In this document: piece after piece, positions 29,770 through 39,494 of the stretch
Layout of the letters: the number at the start of each line of letters is the position of its first letter
Position numbering within the stretch: position 1 is the first letter of the stretch
From: Prochlorococcus sp. AG-432-D11
GTDB taxonomy: Bacteria; Cyanobacteriota; Cyanobacteriia; PCC-6307; Cyanobiaceae
DNA length: 44,079 nt
Direction: 5' to 3'
NCBI GenBank assembly: GCA_003212885.1
Contig: QCOP01000006.1
Coordinates: 1 to 44,079 of the forward strand
The notes under the pieces: generated by a model
What the model was told of the DNA's origin: nothing
Database searches by the model: none
The model's input: the letters and a program-made list of their open reading frames with translations, nothing else
Made by a program: the position numbers and the translations under genes

Positions 29770-30637
29770 TTTTTAGTTTTTCTTCTAAATAAGAAGGGAT
29801 TAAATTAAATGATGCTTTTTGCCATCTTATGCTCCAAATCGTAAAGTTTCCATTGATTTTTTTTAGTCTTGGTGCAAAGGGATTTCGATATCTAGGACTA
29901 TCCTTAGCAGCAAATGTCCAGCTCCAAAAGCCACTAGGATATATAGCTACATGTCCATAACATGGATCAGCGAACCCAAAGATTTTACGGATTAGTTTTA
30001 CTATCTCAATATGCTCTTTCTCAAATGCGTGAGGAGATTCGGTTTGCATTGCAAAAACTCCTTCTTCTTTGAGTATCCGATGGCAATTTTTAAGAAAAGT
30101 TTGATCAAAGAGAGCTTGAGCAGGTCCCTTAGGATCAGATCCATCAACAATAATAACGTCATATATATTGTTTTGTATATTTTTTACCCATGTGATGCCA
30201 TCAGTAATATGTATCTTGAGTCTTTTATCGTTCCATGCATTTCCTCCTATGCTTGGCAGAAAATTTTTACTTACATCAATTACAACCTTATCTATTTCTA
30301 CTAAGTCTATATTCTTTACTTCTTCATAACGAAAGCATTCTCTTGCTGCACCTCCATCACCGCCTCCAATAATTAAAATTTTTTCTATACTTTTTGATCC
30401 TGTTAATGCTGGGTGAACAAGGCATTCATGATAATTCTTCTCTTCGTACTCAGCAGTCATCCATGCATCGTCTAATAGAAGAGCTTTACCATATTTTTCA
30501 GTTTGAACTATGGTTATTTTTTGAAAATTGGATTGTTTTTCAAATAATATTTTCCCTTTAAGGCCATATCGAGAACCATTGTTATATTCGTCGATCCAAG
30601 TTTTAAAAAACTTTGATAAAAAACCTAACTTTTTCAT
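29762..30637 (-). CDS. speE: spermidine synthase (polyamine aminopropyltransferase)
   Basis: Transfers an aminopropyl group from decarboxylated SAM to putrescine. The 291-residue protein has the SAM-type Rossmann core ILIIGGGDGGAARECFRYEE and the signature VDGSDPKGPAQALFDQTF. Length is normal. It overlaps mazG upstream by 4 bases and speB downstream by 8, a likely translationally coupled set. The N-terminal 15-20 residues (KLGFLSKFFKTWIDEYN) are typical. Confidence 0.93.
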   Translation of the reverse strand: MKKLGFLSKFFKTWIDEYNNGSRYGLKGKILFEKQSNFQKITIVQTEKYGKALLLDDAWMTAEYEEKNYHECLVHPALTGSKSIEKILIIGGGDGGAARECFRYEEVKNIDLVEIDKVVIDVSKNFLPSIGGNAWNDKRLKIHITDGITWVKNIQNNIYDVIIVDGSDPKGPAQALFDQTFLKNCHRILKEEGVFAMQTESPHAFEKEHIEIVKLIRKIFGFADPCYGHVAIYPSGFWSWTFAAKDSPRYRNPFAPRLKKINGNFTIWSIRWQKASFNLIPSYLEEKLKNE

Positions 30638-31452
30638 CTTTTATTTTTTTCAATGTTTTGCTTCGCTTTGGCCCAAAAAAATTCGAATTTTTCTAAAGGC
30701 TGATTATAGATTTCTCCATCTAATGCAGATTCTATATATGCGAATCGTTCAAGAAATTTTTTGTTGGTACTTGAAATAGCTTCTTCTGGATTAAGATTTA
30801 ACCATCTTGCTATATTGACAAGCGTAAAAATAGTATCCCCTAATTCTTCTTTAACATTTTTTAAATCTTTACTATAAATAGCTTCTTTTAATTCTTCAAC
30901 TTCCTCCTTAAATTTTCTCCATATATGTTCCATATTTGACCAATCAAAACCTACTTGCTTTATTTTTTTTGAGATGAGTATAGCTCCTGCAACGGCATTT
31001 TGAGATCTTACTTTGTTTTGCAAATTATCTGTAAAAGGGGTTTTTGAAACTTTTCCCTCTGTTTCTTGATTTTTGATTTCTTCCCAGAGCACGTCAACTT
31101 CTTCTTTTGTTAATGATCTTTGTTTAGCAAATACGTGTGGGTGTCGTCTAATTAATTTATTCTTAATTCCTATAACTACTTCTGTAAAGTCGAAATTTTT
31201 CTGTTCCATAGCAATTTGGGAGTGCATGAGTACTTGTAGAAGTAAGTCTCCTAGTTCTGCGCAGAGAGCTTTTTGGTCGTCTTGTCTTATCGAATCTGCT
31301 ACTTCATGAGCTTCTTCAAGTACATATCGAATTAGTGATCCATGTGTTTGCTCTTTGTCCCATGGGCAACCGACTTTTGGATCGCGTAAGACCGACACAA
31401 TATTAAGAAGCTCTTTTATTTCAATTGAAAGTTTAGAAGTGTCAACATCCAT
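30634..31452 (-). CDS. mazG: nucleoside triphosphate pyrophosphohydrolase
   Basis: House-cleaning hydrolase of non-canonical or excess NTPs to NMP and pyrophosphate. The 272-residue protein has two tandem MazG domains: the first with CPWDKEQTHGSLIRYVLEEAHEV (about 30-52), the second with a second acidic EEVEELKEAI and EELGDTIFTLVNIARWL (about 190-225). Length is like the E. coli enzyme. It is the first gene of a tight minus-strand set with speE and speB, with a 4-base ATGA overlap into speE. No obvious metabolic link to polyamines is known to me. Confidence 0.93.
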   Translation of the reverse strand: MDVDTSKLSIEIKELLNIVSVLRDPKVGCPWDKEQTHGSLIRYVLEEAHEVADSIRQDDQKALCAELGDLLLQVLMHSQIAMEQKNFDFTEVVIGIKNKLIRRHPHVFAKQRSLTKEEVDVLWEEIKNQETEGKVSKTPFTDNLQNKVRSQNAVAGAILISKKIKQVGFDWSNMEHIWRKFKEEVEELKEAIYSKDLKNVKEELGDTIFTLVNIARWLNLNPEEAISSTNKKFLERFAYIESALDGEIYNQPLEKFEFFWAKAKQNIEKNKR

Positions 31453-31537
31453 GTTTTTTAATTAATGTGGTCCTTTACCTATTACTGTATAAAGATTGAT
31501 TAAACTGTTCTGCCTAAGTTCAGCAAAATTCTTTTTC

Positions 31538-31609
<72 letters not shown>

Positions 31610-31763
31610 TTAACTTCCCACATTTGCAGATAAAAACTACCTAGAAGTTTTGATTTCTTATCTCTAGACTTAATTTTTTATGAGTTGTAATAAATATTTT
31701 TAATTGGACTGTATAAGAAATTCTTCTATGGTCTGTTTCTGATTAGAAAGATTATTAAATTAT

Positions 31764-31781
31764 CACTATTTACTAATAGTG
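31764..31781. terminator. hairpin in the tRNA/unknown-gene spacer, candidate terminator
   Basis: A perfect 7-bp stem CACTATT/AATAGTG with a 4-base loop (31771-31774), in the gap 31610-31840. It lies 60 bases past the stop of the minus-strand gene at 31841. Neither side has a strong T run, so a terminator role is uncertain; a second, weaker stem-loop with AAAACT/AGTTTT sits near 31635-31655. I see no other gene in the gap. Confidence 0.3.
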
Positions 31782-31840
31782 TATAAAGCCTTTTGAATAT
31801 TGAGTAGTTGGCTGTATTTCATATTGTTAAATATGTATAC

Positions 31841-32131
31841 TTATACTTCTTCGGGGAAAAGTAATTGATTTAATTCATTTTCTTCAATCTCGTAGACTCT
31901 TGCAAGACTTGATTCAATTGCATTAGTTACATCTCCTGATAAAAACCTTATGGCATCTAAAGCATCATCAGCAATCTCGTCGGTTAAAAATTTTTCATCT
32001 TTTTCGTTGAGCTTGGCATCATTGATGATTGCGATTACCCAGCTTTGATAGGCATATATAAGATCAGAAAATTCAAGTTCGGGGTCGTTTAGATCCATAA
32101 TTGGAAAGACTGCCATTACAAGGGCAAACAT
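31841..32131 (-). CDS. conserved small protein of unknown function
   Basis: A 96-residue acidic protein (many Asp/Glu; ends LLFPEEV). It contains DLIYAYQSWVIAIINDAKLN and DDALDAIRFLSGDVTNAIES, which look like amphipathic helices. I recognise no domain. AGGAG at 32139-32143 lies 7 bases before the ATG at 32131 and supports that start over the internal ATG at 32098, although the first 11 residues (MFALVMAVFPI) are hydrophobic and look unlike the rest. It diverges from the next gene over only 22 bases. Function is not known. Confidence 0.7.
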   Translation of the reverse strand: MFALVMAVFPIMDLNDPELEFSDLIYAYQSWVIAIINDAKLNEKDEKFLTDEIADDALDAIRFLSGDVTNAIESSLARVYEIEENELNQLLFPEEV

Positions 32132-32138
32132 ATTGTGA

Positions 32139-32143
32139 CTCCT
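32139..32143 (-). promoter_or_regulatory. ribosome-binding site deciding the start of the 96-residue gene
   Basis: AGGAG on the minus strand, 7 bases before the ATG at 32131. The internal ATG at 32098 has no comparable site, so this supports the longer product. Confidence 0.6.
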
Positions 32144-32153
32144 CTATCATCAA

Positions 32154-32606
32154 ATGTCTTCTTTTGAACAAGTAAACAAAACAACAATTCAGGCTAAGGC
32201 TTTTGAATTTGCGTTGTTTGAGATTGTGCGTAATCAGCGTGAAAGCTTTCAAACACTTTGGACTATTGATAGTTGGGTGAAGTTTTTAATTTGGTTTGCC
32301 TTAAATTGCGGTTTTTCTGGAGAACGAGAGAATATAGAGATGTTTGTGAATGCTTTAGGAAATCATTTAACTGTCAGAATGAGAAAAATTTTTTTTGAAA
32401 GGTCGCTGGAGAATTTTTCTGTTGATTTACTAGCTGATCCGTCTGAAAAAAATGTTTTTATTTTGCCGTTATCATCAGGAGAATCTATTTCAGAGGAGAT
32501 CATTGATAAGATCTTGTTTGAGGTTAAGTTAACTCAACGAGTAATTCTTGATCGAGAGACATGGAAGACTCATAATGGACTTATTACCATTCCTTGGAAG
32601 TCCTAG
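32154..32606 (+). CDS. conserved protein of unknown function
   Basis: A 150-residue protein with no family I recognise. The first half has aromatic, hydrophobic helices ([34 protein letters not shown]) and the second half a more polar region ending in LITIPWKS. It does not look like a typical membrane protein. The start ATG at 32154 has no Shine-Dalgarno site. It precedes valS by about 17 bases and may be co-transcribed with it. The reading frame and length look real, not shadow-like, since no other long ORF overlaps it. Confidence 0.7.
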   Translation: MSSFEQVNKTTIQAKAFEFALFEIVRNQRESFQTLWTIDSWVKFLIWFALNCGFSGERENIEMFVNALGNHLTVRMRKIFFERSLENFSVDLLADPSEKNVFILPLSSGESISEEIIDKILFEVKLTQRVILDRETWKTHNGLITIPWKS

Positions 32607-32623
32607 ACTTATTCCTTTTTTTC

Positions 32624-35425
32624 GTGAAAGATTTGTTGAACAATACTCCTTTAGGCAAAGCCAGTGAATCTTTGCCTAAAACATATGATCCTTTTGGAAC
32701 AGAAAAGCATTGGCAAAGTGTTTGGGATAAGTTGGGTGCCTTCAATCCAAGTCCTAATAGTTCTGGTGAGGCATTTTCAGTAGTTATCCCTCCACCGAAT
32801 GTGACAGGCAGTCTTCATATGGGGCATGCTTTTAATACAGCCTTAATAGACACAATCGTCAGATTTCAACGGTTACAAGGAAAAAATGTTTTGTGTTTAC
32901 CGGGTACTGATCACGCATCTATTGCAGTTCAAACAATCTTAGAAAAGCAATTAAAGAAAGAAGGCTTATCTATTAGAGAAATAGGACGTGATGCTTTTTT
33001 GAAACGCGCATGGGAATGGAAAGAAAAAAGTGGAGGCAATATAGTTGGTCAACTGAGAAGGTTGGGTTATTCAGTTGATTGGCATCGAGAAAGATTTACA
33101 ATGGACGATAATTTAAGTAAAGCAGTTTCTGAGGCATTTATACGTTTACACAAAAAAGGTTTAATTTATCGCGGAGAATACTTAGTTAATTGGTGCCCAG
33201 CATCTGGCTCTGCTGTTAGTGATTTAGAGGTTGAAATGAAAGAAGTCGATGGCTTTTTGTGGCATTTTAAGTATCCACTAACTCATCATAATTCTGGAGA
33301 TAAAATTACTCATCTTGAGGTTGCAACGACTCGTCCTGAGACAATGTTGGGAGATGTTGCTGTTGCTGTAAATCCTTCAGATGAAAGATACAAAAATATT
33401 GTTGGAAGAAGTTTGACCGTCCCTTTTGTTAATAGAGAAATACCTATTATTGCTGATGATCATGTTGATAAAGAATTTGGAACTGGTTGCGTAAAAGTTA
33501 CTCCTGCACATGATCCAAATGATTTTGAAATAGGGAAACGACATGATCTGCCTTTGATTACTGTTATCAATAAACAAGGCAAGATGAACAGTCAAGCTTG
33601 CGAATTTGAAGCGTTAGATCGATTTGAAGCTAGGAAGTTAATTATAGATGCACTAGATGAAAGAAAATTGCTGACCAAAGTTGAGCCATATAAGCATAGT
33701 GTCCCATTCTCTGACAGGGGAAAAGTCCCTGTTGAACCTTTGCTTTCTACGCAATGGTTTGTAAGGATGAAGCCTTTAGCAGAAAAATGCTTAGATCAGT
33801 TTCATAATGGTCACCCAAAATTTGTTCCTGAGCGCTGGGGAAAAGTTTATAAAGATTGGCTTTTAGGTATTCGTGACTGGTGTATTAGTAGACAATTGTG
33901 GTGGGGCCATAGGATCCCTGCTTGGTTTGTCATTACTGAGACTAATCATGAATTAACTGATCAGACTCCTTTTGTAGTTGCTCATAATGCAGAAGAGGCT
34001 TTGTTAGAAGCTAGAAAAATTTATGGAGAATTATCTGAAGTTCAACAGGATAATGATGTATTAGATACTTGGTTTTCTAGTGGATTGTGGCCTTTTTCTA
34101 CTTTGGGTTGGCCTAATGAAACTGAGGCCGATTTTAAAAGATGGTATCCAACAAATACTTTGGTTACCGGTTTTGACATTATTTTCTTTTGGGTTGCTCG
34201 AATGACAATGATGGCAAATGAATTTACGGGTCAAACTCCATTTTCAGATGTATATATTCATGGCTTGGTAAGAGACGAACAGAATCGAAAAATGAGTAAG
34301 AGTGCAGGGAATGGGATTGATCCTCTTCTTTTAATAGATATTTATGGTACGGATGCGTTGCGTTTTGCTTTAGTTAAAGAGGTGGCGGGAGCAGGACAAG
34401 ATATTCGACTCGATTTTGACCGTCAAAGTAACACTTCCTTAACAGTTGAGGCTTCTCGAAACTTTGCAAACAAACTTTGGAATGCTTCAAGATTTGCATT
34501 ATTAAACCTTGGAGATTTTTCATTTCAAGAAATAAATAATGATTTTGAAATTTCTAGATTGTCATTAAGTGATAGGTGGATATTGTCAAGGCTTATGCGA
34601 ATTAATAGTTTGTCGGTTGAAAAATATAATAGTTATGCATTAGGAGAAGTAGCGAAAGGTTTATATGAATTTGTATGGAACGATTTTTGTGATTGGTATT
34701 TAGAATTGATTAAAAATAGACTGAATATTTCTGATCAACCTACTTCATCTGAACTGAATGATAGAAAATTGGCATTGATGGTTATGTTTAAAGTTTTAAG
34801 AGAAATTTTGGTAATGATGCATCCATTGATGCCTCATTTGACTGAGGAGTTATGGCATGCAATTACAGGTTCACCAGAAGAAAATGTTTTAGCTTTGGAA
34901 TCTTGGCCTTTACTTCTAGATGATTTTCTTGATGAAAATCTTGAGCATTCTTTTACTCAATTATTTTCTGCTATTAGACTTGCAAGAAATCTTCGGGCAG
35001 TTGCTGGTTTAAAGCCATCCCAAAAGGTACCTATTCAGTTTATTACAGGGAACCTAGATCTTTTGACAACATTAAATAAATCAAAGACTGACATTAAAGA
35101 AATGACTAAAGCAGATTCTTTGGAAATTGTAAGCCCTAACAAACTGACTAAAAAAGCTAAAGTTAAAGCTTTAGCAGGTGTTTCAGGCGAATTGGAAGTA
35201 ATCTTACCCGTCGAGGGTCTGGTGGATTTAAAGAATTTACAAGATCGCTTAGAAAAAGATTTGTTAAAGGCTAATAAAGAGATTTCTACTCTTTCAGAAC
35301 GACTTTCGAATAAAAAATTTATTGAAAAAGCTCCTAAGAAAGTTGTTTTAGAATGCAAAGCTAAATTAGCAGATGCAGAGGCTCAATCCTTGCTAGTTCG
35401 GCAACGATTAATTGGATTAAAGTGA
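32624..35425 (+). CDS. valS: valyl-tRNA synthetase
   Basis: Class I synthetase that charges tRNA-Val. It has the HIGH motif in [15 protein letters not shown], an editing domain with [15 protein letters not shown], the CP-domain zinc-type context, and [12 protein letters not shown] as KMSKS. A C-terminal coiled coil (residues about 870-940; [20 protein letters not shown]) is typical of ValRS. The frame is open further upstream, to a TTG at 32594 inside the previous gene, but the family starts near [14 protein letters not shown], so I prefer the GTG at 32624. A tRNA-Val lies about 1 kb upstream. The stop overlaps the next gene's possible GTG (GTGA). Confidence 0.94.
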   Translation: MKDLLNNTPLGKASESLPKTYDPFGTEKHWQSVWDKLGAFNPSPNSSGEAFSVVIPPPNVTGSLHMGHAFNTALIDTIVRFQRLQGKNVLCLPGTDHASIAVQTILEKQLKKEGLSIREIGRDAFLKRAWEWKEKSGGNIVGQLRRLGYSVDWHRERFTMDDNLSKAVSEAFIRLHKKGLIYRGEYLVNWCPASGSAVSDLEVEMKEVDGFLWHFKYPLTHHNSGDKITHLEVATTRPETMLGDVAVAVNPSDERYKNIVGRSLTVPFVNREIPIIADDHVDKEFGTGCVKVTPAHDPNDFEIGKRHDLPLITVINKQGKMNSQACEFEALDRFEARKLIIDALDERKLLTKVEPYKHSVPFSDRGKVPVEPLLSTQWFVRMKPLAEKCLDQFHNGHPKFVPERWGKVYKDWLLGIRDWCISRQLWWGHRIPAWFVITETNHELTDQTPFVVAHNAEEALLEARKIYGELSEVQQDNDVLDTWFSSGLWPFSTLGWPNETEADFKRWYPTNTLVTGFDIIFFWVARMTMMANEFTGQTPFSDVYIHGLVRDEQNRKMSKSAGNGIDPLLLIDIYGTDALRFALVKEVAGAGQDIRLDFDRQSNTSLTVEASRNFANKLWNASRFALLNLGDFSFQEINNDFEISRLSLSDRWILSRLMRINSLSVEKYNSYALGEVAKGLYEFVWNDFCDWYLELIKNRLNISDQPTSSELNDRKLALMVMFKVLREILVMMHPLMPHLTEELWHAITGSPEENVLALESWPLLLDDFLDENLEHSFTQLFSAIRLARNLRAVAGLKPSQKVPIQFITGNLDLLTTLNKSKTDIKEMTKADSLEIVSPNKLTKKAKVKALAGVSGELEVILPVEGLVDLKNLQDRLEKDLLKANKEISTLSERLSNKKFIEKAPKKVVLECKAKLADAEAQSLLVRQRLIGLK

Positions 35426-36054
35426 ACCATATAATGTTTATTTCTTCAGCTTGGATTTCAAATCAAATGTCGTTTTTAACTTCACCTCTTGGTGTAGTTA
35501 TTTTTATAGTTTTTTATTCATTTTGGGTTGGTTTGTTATTGCCTAGTTCTTGGACTTCAATTGCAGCAGGTTTTATATATGGTACGGTAATTGGTTCTTT
35601 AATAGTGATTTTCTCTGCATCACTCGGAGCATTCTTAACTTTTAATCTTTCTAGGTATTTTTTGCGAAGCTGGTCTAAGCAAAGGTTAAATAATTTTCCA
35701 AAATTAAATTTAATTGAAAAAGCAGTAAGCCAAGAAGGTTTGAAATTAGTTGTTTTAACACGACTTTCTCCTGCATTTCCTTTTGGAGTATTAAATTTGT
35801 TTTATGGTCTCAGTAGTATTAACTTAAAAGAGTTTTCAATTGGCTTGCTTGGTATTATTCCTGGATCAATTTTATATTGCAGTTTAGGAGCTTTTGGTGG
35901 TGAATTGACTAACGTGGATAAAATTATTGAATCTCAGAGCTTTATTCAATCTTATGCTTCTACGTTAATAGGATTTATTGCTACTTTTGGGGTTTGTTTA
36001 TTAGTAATTCGCGCTGCGCGTAAAGCAATTAAGGAATTCGAGTCTATGGTTTAA
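35422..36054 (+). CDS. TVP38/DedA-type (VTT domain) membrane protein
   Basis: A 210-residue protein with about five to six hydrophobic segments. The signature of the VTT (SNARE-associated) domain is clear: an early [20 protein letters not shown] re-entrant segment, then [20 protein letters not shown] and [20 protein letters not shown]. Members of this family move or flip lipids in bacteria and eukaryotes, but the substrate here is unknown. The GTG at 35422 overlaps the valS stop; an in-frame ATG at 35434 is an alternative. Tail to tail with a small minus-strand gene, overlapping by 4 bases. Confidence 0.85.
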   Translation: MNHIMFISSAWISNQMSFLTSPLGVVIFIVFYSFWVGLLLPSSWTSIAAGFIYGTVIGSLIVIFSASLGAFLTFNLSRYFLRSWSKQRLNNFPKLNLIEKAVSQEGLKLVVLTRLSPAFPFGVLNLFYGLSSINLKEFSIGLLGIIPGSILYCSLGAFGGELTNVDKIIESQSFIQSYASTLIGFIATFGVCLLVIRAARKAIKEFESMV

Positions 36055-36209
36055 TCGATTTTGTTTAAGTTCCAATCTCTTAAGCTAGCAATTATGATAA
36101 ACCATAATAATCTTACTTTTGCTAGAATTCCTTTTTGATTTTTTAAGTAGAAATACTTTTCTCGTCCACATTGGGTTTTAATAAATGAAAGAATTTTGTC
36201 TTTAGTCAT
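36051..36209 (-). CDS. small unannotated ORF of 52 residues after ligA
   Basis: An ATG at 36209 opens 52 codons ending in TAA at 36051-36053. The peptide is basic and mixed (starts MTKDKILSFIKTQCGREKYF) with a hydrophobic patch LLWFIIIASL near residues 34-43, then RDWNLNKID. It begins 11 bases after the ligA stop on the same strand, so co-transcription is plausible, and it overlaps the DedA-type stop by 4 bases tail to tail. No Shine-Dalgarno site is visible. The codon use looks like its neighbours, but evidence for expression is indirect. Confidence 0.5.
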   Translation of the reverse strand: MTKDKILSFIKTQCGREKYFYLKNQKGILAKVRLLWFIIIASLRDWNLNKID

Positions 36210-36220
36210 AATAATTTATT

Positions 36221-38287
36221 TCAGATAAGGTTTTTAAAATCTTCTTCGCTGATTATTTTAACATTATATTCTTTAGCTTTCATTAGTTTATTGTTTCCGG
36301 GTTTCTCTCCTACTAATAAATAGTTTGTTTTTTTACTTATGGATGAAGTCACTTCACCACCATGATTTTCAATAACTGTCTCAAGTTCACGTCGAGTTAA
36401 GGATTTTATTGACCCAGTTATTACAAAAGTATTGTTATTTAAACTTTTCTTGATGTTATGACTAATTTCTAGATTGTTTTCTTTTGATTCTAATGTAATG
36501 CCTATATTTTTTAGTTTTAGGATTAAATCTTTGTTATTATCATTTGTAAACCAGTCTGTTAAAGAATCTTGTATTTCTTTTCCAATACCATAGATGTTTG
36601 ATATTTCTTTTGAATTCTTTGAGAGCTTTTCAGCTAATATATCTGCACTTTGAAATTCTTTTGCTAATAATTTTGCATTAACTAAACCTATATGAGGTAT
36701 ACCGAGTCCGTAAAGCTGCTTGAACCAAGGTAGATTTTTAGATTTATTGATTTCATTAATTAGTTTTTGAGCTGATTTTGTGCCCATTCTTTCTAAATTC
36801 TCTAGTTCTTTAATATTAAGATTGTATAAGTCTGCTATAGATTTGATTAGTCCTTTGGCAACTAATTGTTCAATAATTTTTGACCCACAACCATCTATAT
36901 TCATTGCACTTTTGCTAACCCAGTGGCGTACTAATCCTCTAAGTATTGCTTTGCATTCATTATTGATGCATTTTATTGCGGCTTGTTTAGATTCTCTTTT
37001 TAGTTGATGGGAACATTCAGGACATGTATCAGGTAAAGTAAATTTTTTTGCATTTAATGGCCTTAATTCTTTGATGACTTTGACAACTTCAGGTATGATT
37101 TCGCCTGCTTTTCTAATGATGATTGTATCTCCAATATGAATATCTAATGACTTTAGTCTATCTGCATTGTGCACAGTAGCTTTGCTGACAGTTGTTCCTG
37201 CTAATGAAATTGGTTTGAATTCAGCAACAGGTGTTAACACTCCGCTGCGACCAATTTGGTAATTAAGTTTTATAAGTTCGGTAGCCATTTCCTCCGCAGG
37301 GTATTTTAATGCTGTTGCCCAGCGAGGTGCTTTTTGTGTAGCTCCTAAAACTGATTGCTCATTAAAGTTATTTACTTTAATTACTATTCCATCTGTTTCA
37401 TAGCTTAGTGTTTTTCTTTTACTAGACCATTCTTCAATAAATTGTTTTAGTTTTTCTATGTTTGTAAATCGTTTTGCATTTTGATTGACTTTAAATCCTA
37501 CTGCTTTTAGCCATAATAATGATTCCCATTGATTTTTAGGTAATTTAGGATCTTTAGGATGTGGTTTCCAATTTTTAGGGAAATGCAAAGTATATGCAAA
37601 AAAATCTAAATGCCGTGAAGCAACTATTTTTGGGTCTAATTGTCTGAGAGTTCCAGCACATGCATTTCTTGGATTAGCAAATAAGGCTTCTTTATTTTTC
37701 TCTCGTTGCATATTAATTGTAGAGAAAGTTGTATTTGGAATATAAGCTTCTCCTCTTACTTCCAGCCATGGAGGGGATTGAATAAGATTAATTTTTAATG
37801 GTATTGCAGCAATCGTTTTTGCATTAGTAGTAATCTCTTCTCCATATGTTCCATCGCCTCTAGTAGCAGCACTCTTTAGAACACCTTTTTCGTAGGATAA
37901 TGCAAGAGCATTGCCATCAATTTTTAGTTCGCCAACAAGTTCTAAAAGTTTATTATTATCTTTAATCTTTAATAATTTTTGAATTCGTAGTATCCAATCA
38001 TCTAATTCTTTGAAATTAAAAACATTATCCAAGCTTAATAATGGAATCCTGTGCATAATACTTTCAAACCCTTTTGAAGGAGCTCCTCCAAGTCTTTGAG
38101 ATGGGCTATCAATTGTTTTTAGTTCGGGAAATTCGTTTTCTAATTCAAGTAATTCTTTATAAAGACTGTCATAAACAGAATCTTTCATTAAAGGTTCATC
38201 TAGGACATAATAAGCATAATTAGCTTGAGTTATTAGTTCTTGAAGCTCAGCTGTTCTTTCCTTTAATTTGGTTAAATTCTTGATCAC
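36221..38287 (-). CDS. ligA: NAD-dependent DNA ligase
   Basis: Seals nicks in DNA using NAD+. The 688-residue protein has the adenylation domain with the nucleophile Lys122 in ELKIDGNALAL (KxDG), an OB fold, a zinc finger with CPECSHQ...CINNEC, helix-hairpin-helix repeats (for example GIPHIGLVNAKLL), and a C-terminal BRCT domain (TFVITGSIKSLTRRELETVI). Length is normal. The start codon is GTG at 38287 (M I K N L). It follows the membrane-anchored gene at 38308 by 20 bases, same strand, so it is probably co-transcribed. Confidence 0.96.
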   Translation of the reverse strand: MIKNLTKLKERTAELQELITQANYAYYVLDEPLMKDSVYDSLYKELLELENEFPELKTIDSPSQRLGGAPSKGFESIMHRIPLLSLDNVFNFKELDDWILRIQKLLKIKDNNKLLELVGELKIDGNALALSYEKGVLKSAATRGDGTYGEEITTNAKTIAAIPLKINLIQSPPWLEVRGEAYIPNTTFSTINMQREKNKEALFANPRNACAGTLRQLDPKIVASRHLDFFAYTLHFPKNWKPHPKDPKLPKNQWESLLWLKAVGFKVNQNAKRFTNIEKLKQFIEEWSSKRKTLSYETDGIVIKVNNFNEQSVLGATQKAPRWATALKYPAEEMATELIKLNYQIGRSGVLTPVAEFKPISLAGTTVSKATVHNADRLKSLDIHIGDTIIIRKAGEIIPEVVKVIKELRPLNAKKFTLPDTCPECSHQLKRESKQAAIKCINNECKAILRGLVRHWVSKSAMNIDGCGSKIIEQLVAKGLIKSIADLYNLNIKELENLERMGTKSAQKLINEINKSKNLPWFKQLYGLGIPHIGLVNAKLLAKEFQSADILAEKLSKNSKEISNIYGIGKEIQDSLTDWFTNDNNKDLILKLKNIGITLESKENNLEISHNIKKSLNNNTFVITGSIKSLTRRELETVIENHGGEVTSSISKKTNYLLVGEKPGNNKLMKAKEYNVKIISEEDFKNLI

Positions 38288-38307
38288 TATAATACGATTG
38301 AAAAATG

Positions 38308-38730
38308 TTACTTAATAGCCTTATTTATTCTATTTATTTTCCAGGTTTTATCAATTTTTTCAAAAGTAAAATCTAAAGGTAATTCTGTCTTTTTGTCTTC
38401 TGACTGGAGTTTTAAAGTCAGAATGATCAACTTATCTTCAATTCTAGGCCTACCTGATTTTAGATTTCTATATTTGTTCAACTGAAGACTTCCAAGGAAT
38501 TTTAAAAAATCCTGGCGATTGACATGCTGTCTGTAGGCTTTTGAGGTGAGTCGATATGCACCATCTATTCTTCCAGCAGCTATTTGGTCAAAAAATTGTT
38601 TAACCACGGGGTTAATGCCTCGTGCTTCGATTACAAGCTTGATTGCGTTGAATGTCCAGAAGAGGATCAAAGCACTACCTAAGACAAGCAGTGCTTTGAT
38701 TCCTATTGTTTTGATTAAGGCTCCATCCAT
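38308..38730 (-). CDS. membrane-anchored conserved protein of unknown function
   Basis: A 140-residue protein with one N-terminal membrane span (ALLVLGSALILFWTFNAIKL, about residues 13-32) and a soluble C-terminal part (FDQIAAGRIDGAYRLTSKAY ... FTFEKIDKTWKINRINKAIK) that could adopt a small cystatin/NTF2-like fold; that last point is a guess. No catalytic motif is seen. It lies upstream of ligA on the same strand and diverges from the SprT-like gene over 118 bases. Function is not known. Confidence 0.6.
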   Translation of the reverse strand: MDGALIKTIGIKALLVLGSALILFWTFNAIKLVIEARGINPVVKQFFDQIAAGRIDGAYRLTSKAYRQHVNRQDFLKFLGSLQLNKYRNLKSGRPRIEDKLIILTLKLQSEDKKTELPLDFTFEKIDKTWKINRINKAIK

Positions 38731-38848
38731 TTTTCTGAATTTGTTTTAGGGATTTGATTTTATAACTCTAGAAAGCAATAGGTCTCAAAGACAGTAAGTT
38801 AAAGACAAAATTCACTGCTTACCTTAAATCATTTTCCTTTGCTTATAA

Positions 38849-39391
38849 ATGCCTTTAGTCCCACTGCTGCCAATTTTTCATAGATTTAATAGGGAATTTT
38901 TTTCTGGTTCCCTTGTGAAAGGAGTGACTCCTTTGGTTTCATTGCGTTGGAGTGATGGAAGATTGCGAAATACAGCAGGCTTTTATAGAACAAGAACAAA
39001 TGGTTTTTTTCAGAAATCTTCCGAGATTGTTTTGTCTAGGCCAATATTAGAAAAAATGCCTCAAAGAGCTTTGCATAGCACGCTGTGTCATGAAATGATT
39101 CATGCTTGGGTAGATTTGGTTTTAAAGGTCCATGAAGTTCATGGACCTAATTTCTATGAAAGGATGAAGTTAATCAACTCTATGCAAAGTCAATTTGAAA
39201 TCACCATTAGACATTCATTTCCTATTCCTAGAACATCACCAAAATGGAGAGCTATTTGCCCAGCTTGTGGATTGATTGTTCCATATAAACGCCGCATGCA
39301 AGGAGTTGCTTGTAAAGCTTGTTGCGATAATCGATATGGTGGAAAGTGGCATCCAAGTTGTTTGTTGGATTTTGTTTTGTTTGAGAGTTGA
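38849..39391 (+). CDS. SprT-like zinc metallopeptidase
   Basis: A 180-residue protein with the SprT/Spartan-like metalloprotease motif HEMIH (residues 81-85) and a later HG in HEVHGPNF (His98) as the probable third ligand. A C-terminal zinc ribbon, CPAC (137-140) and CKAC (155-158), follows. E. coli SprT and eukaryotic Spartan share this layout, the latter acting on DNA-protein crosslinks, but a role in DNA repair here is only a family-based idea. A 21-base near-perfect inverted repeat lies inside the coding region at 39127-39147. No obvious operon partner. Confidence 0.8.
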   Translation: MPLVPLLPIFHRFNREFFSGSLVKGVTPLVSLRWSDGRLRNTAGFYRTRTNGFFQKSSEIVLSRPILEKMPQRALHSTLCHEMIHAWVDLVLKVHEVHGPNFYERMKLINSMQSQFEITIRHSFPIPRTSPKWRAICPACGLIVPYKRRMQGVACKACCDNRYGGKWHPSCLLDFVLFES

Positions 39392-39494
39392 CTTTAATGT
39401 TTTAGATAGCTTTGAGTGAATGGCAGAGCAGGAACATTGTGCTTGATTGTGATTTTTTGGTGCAGAATACAGTTCATATGGGCATAATTTCTAT

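Noticed and set aside
31680-31830. An 18-codon minus-strand ORF (MKYSQLLNIQKALYTISK) in the tRNA-Val spacer.
   Set aside because: It is too short to separate from chance in AT-rich sequence and has no ribosome-binding site.
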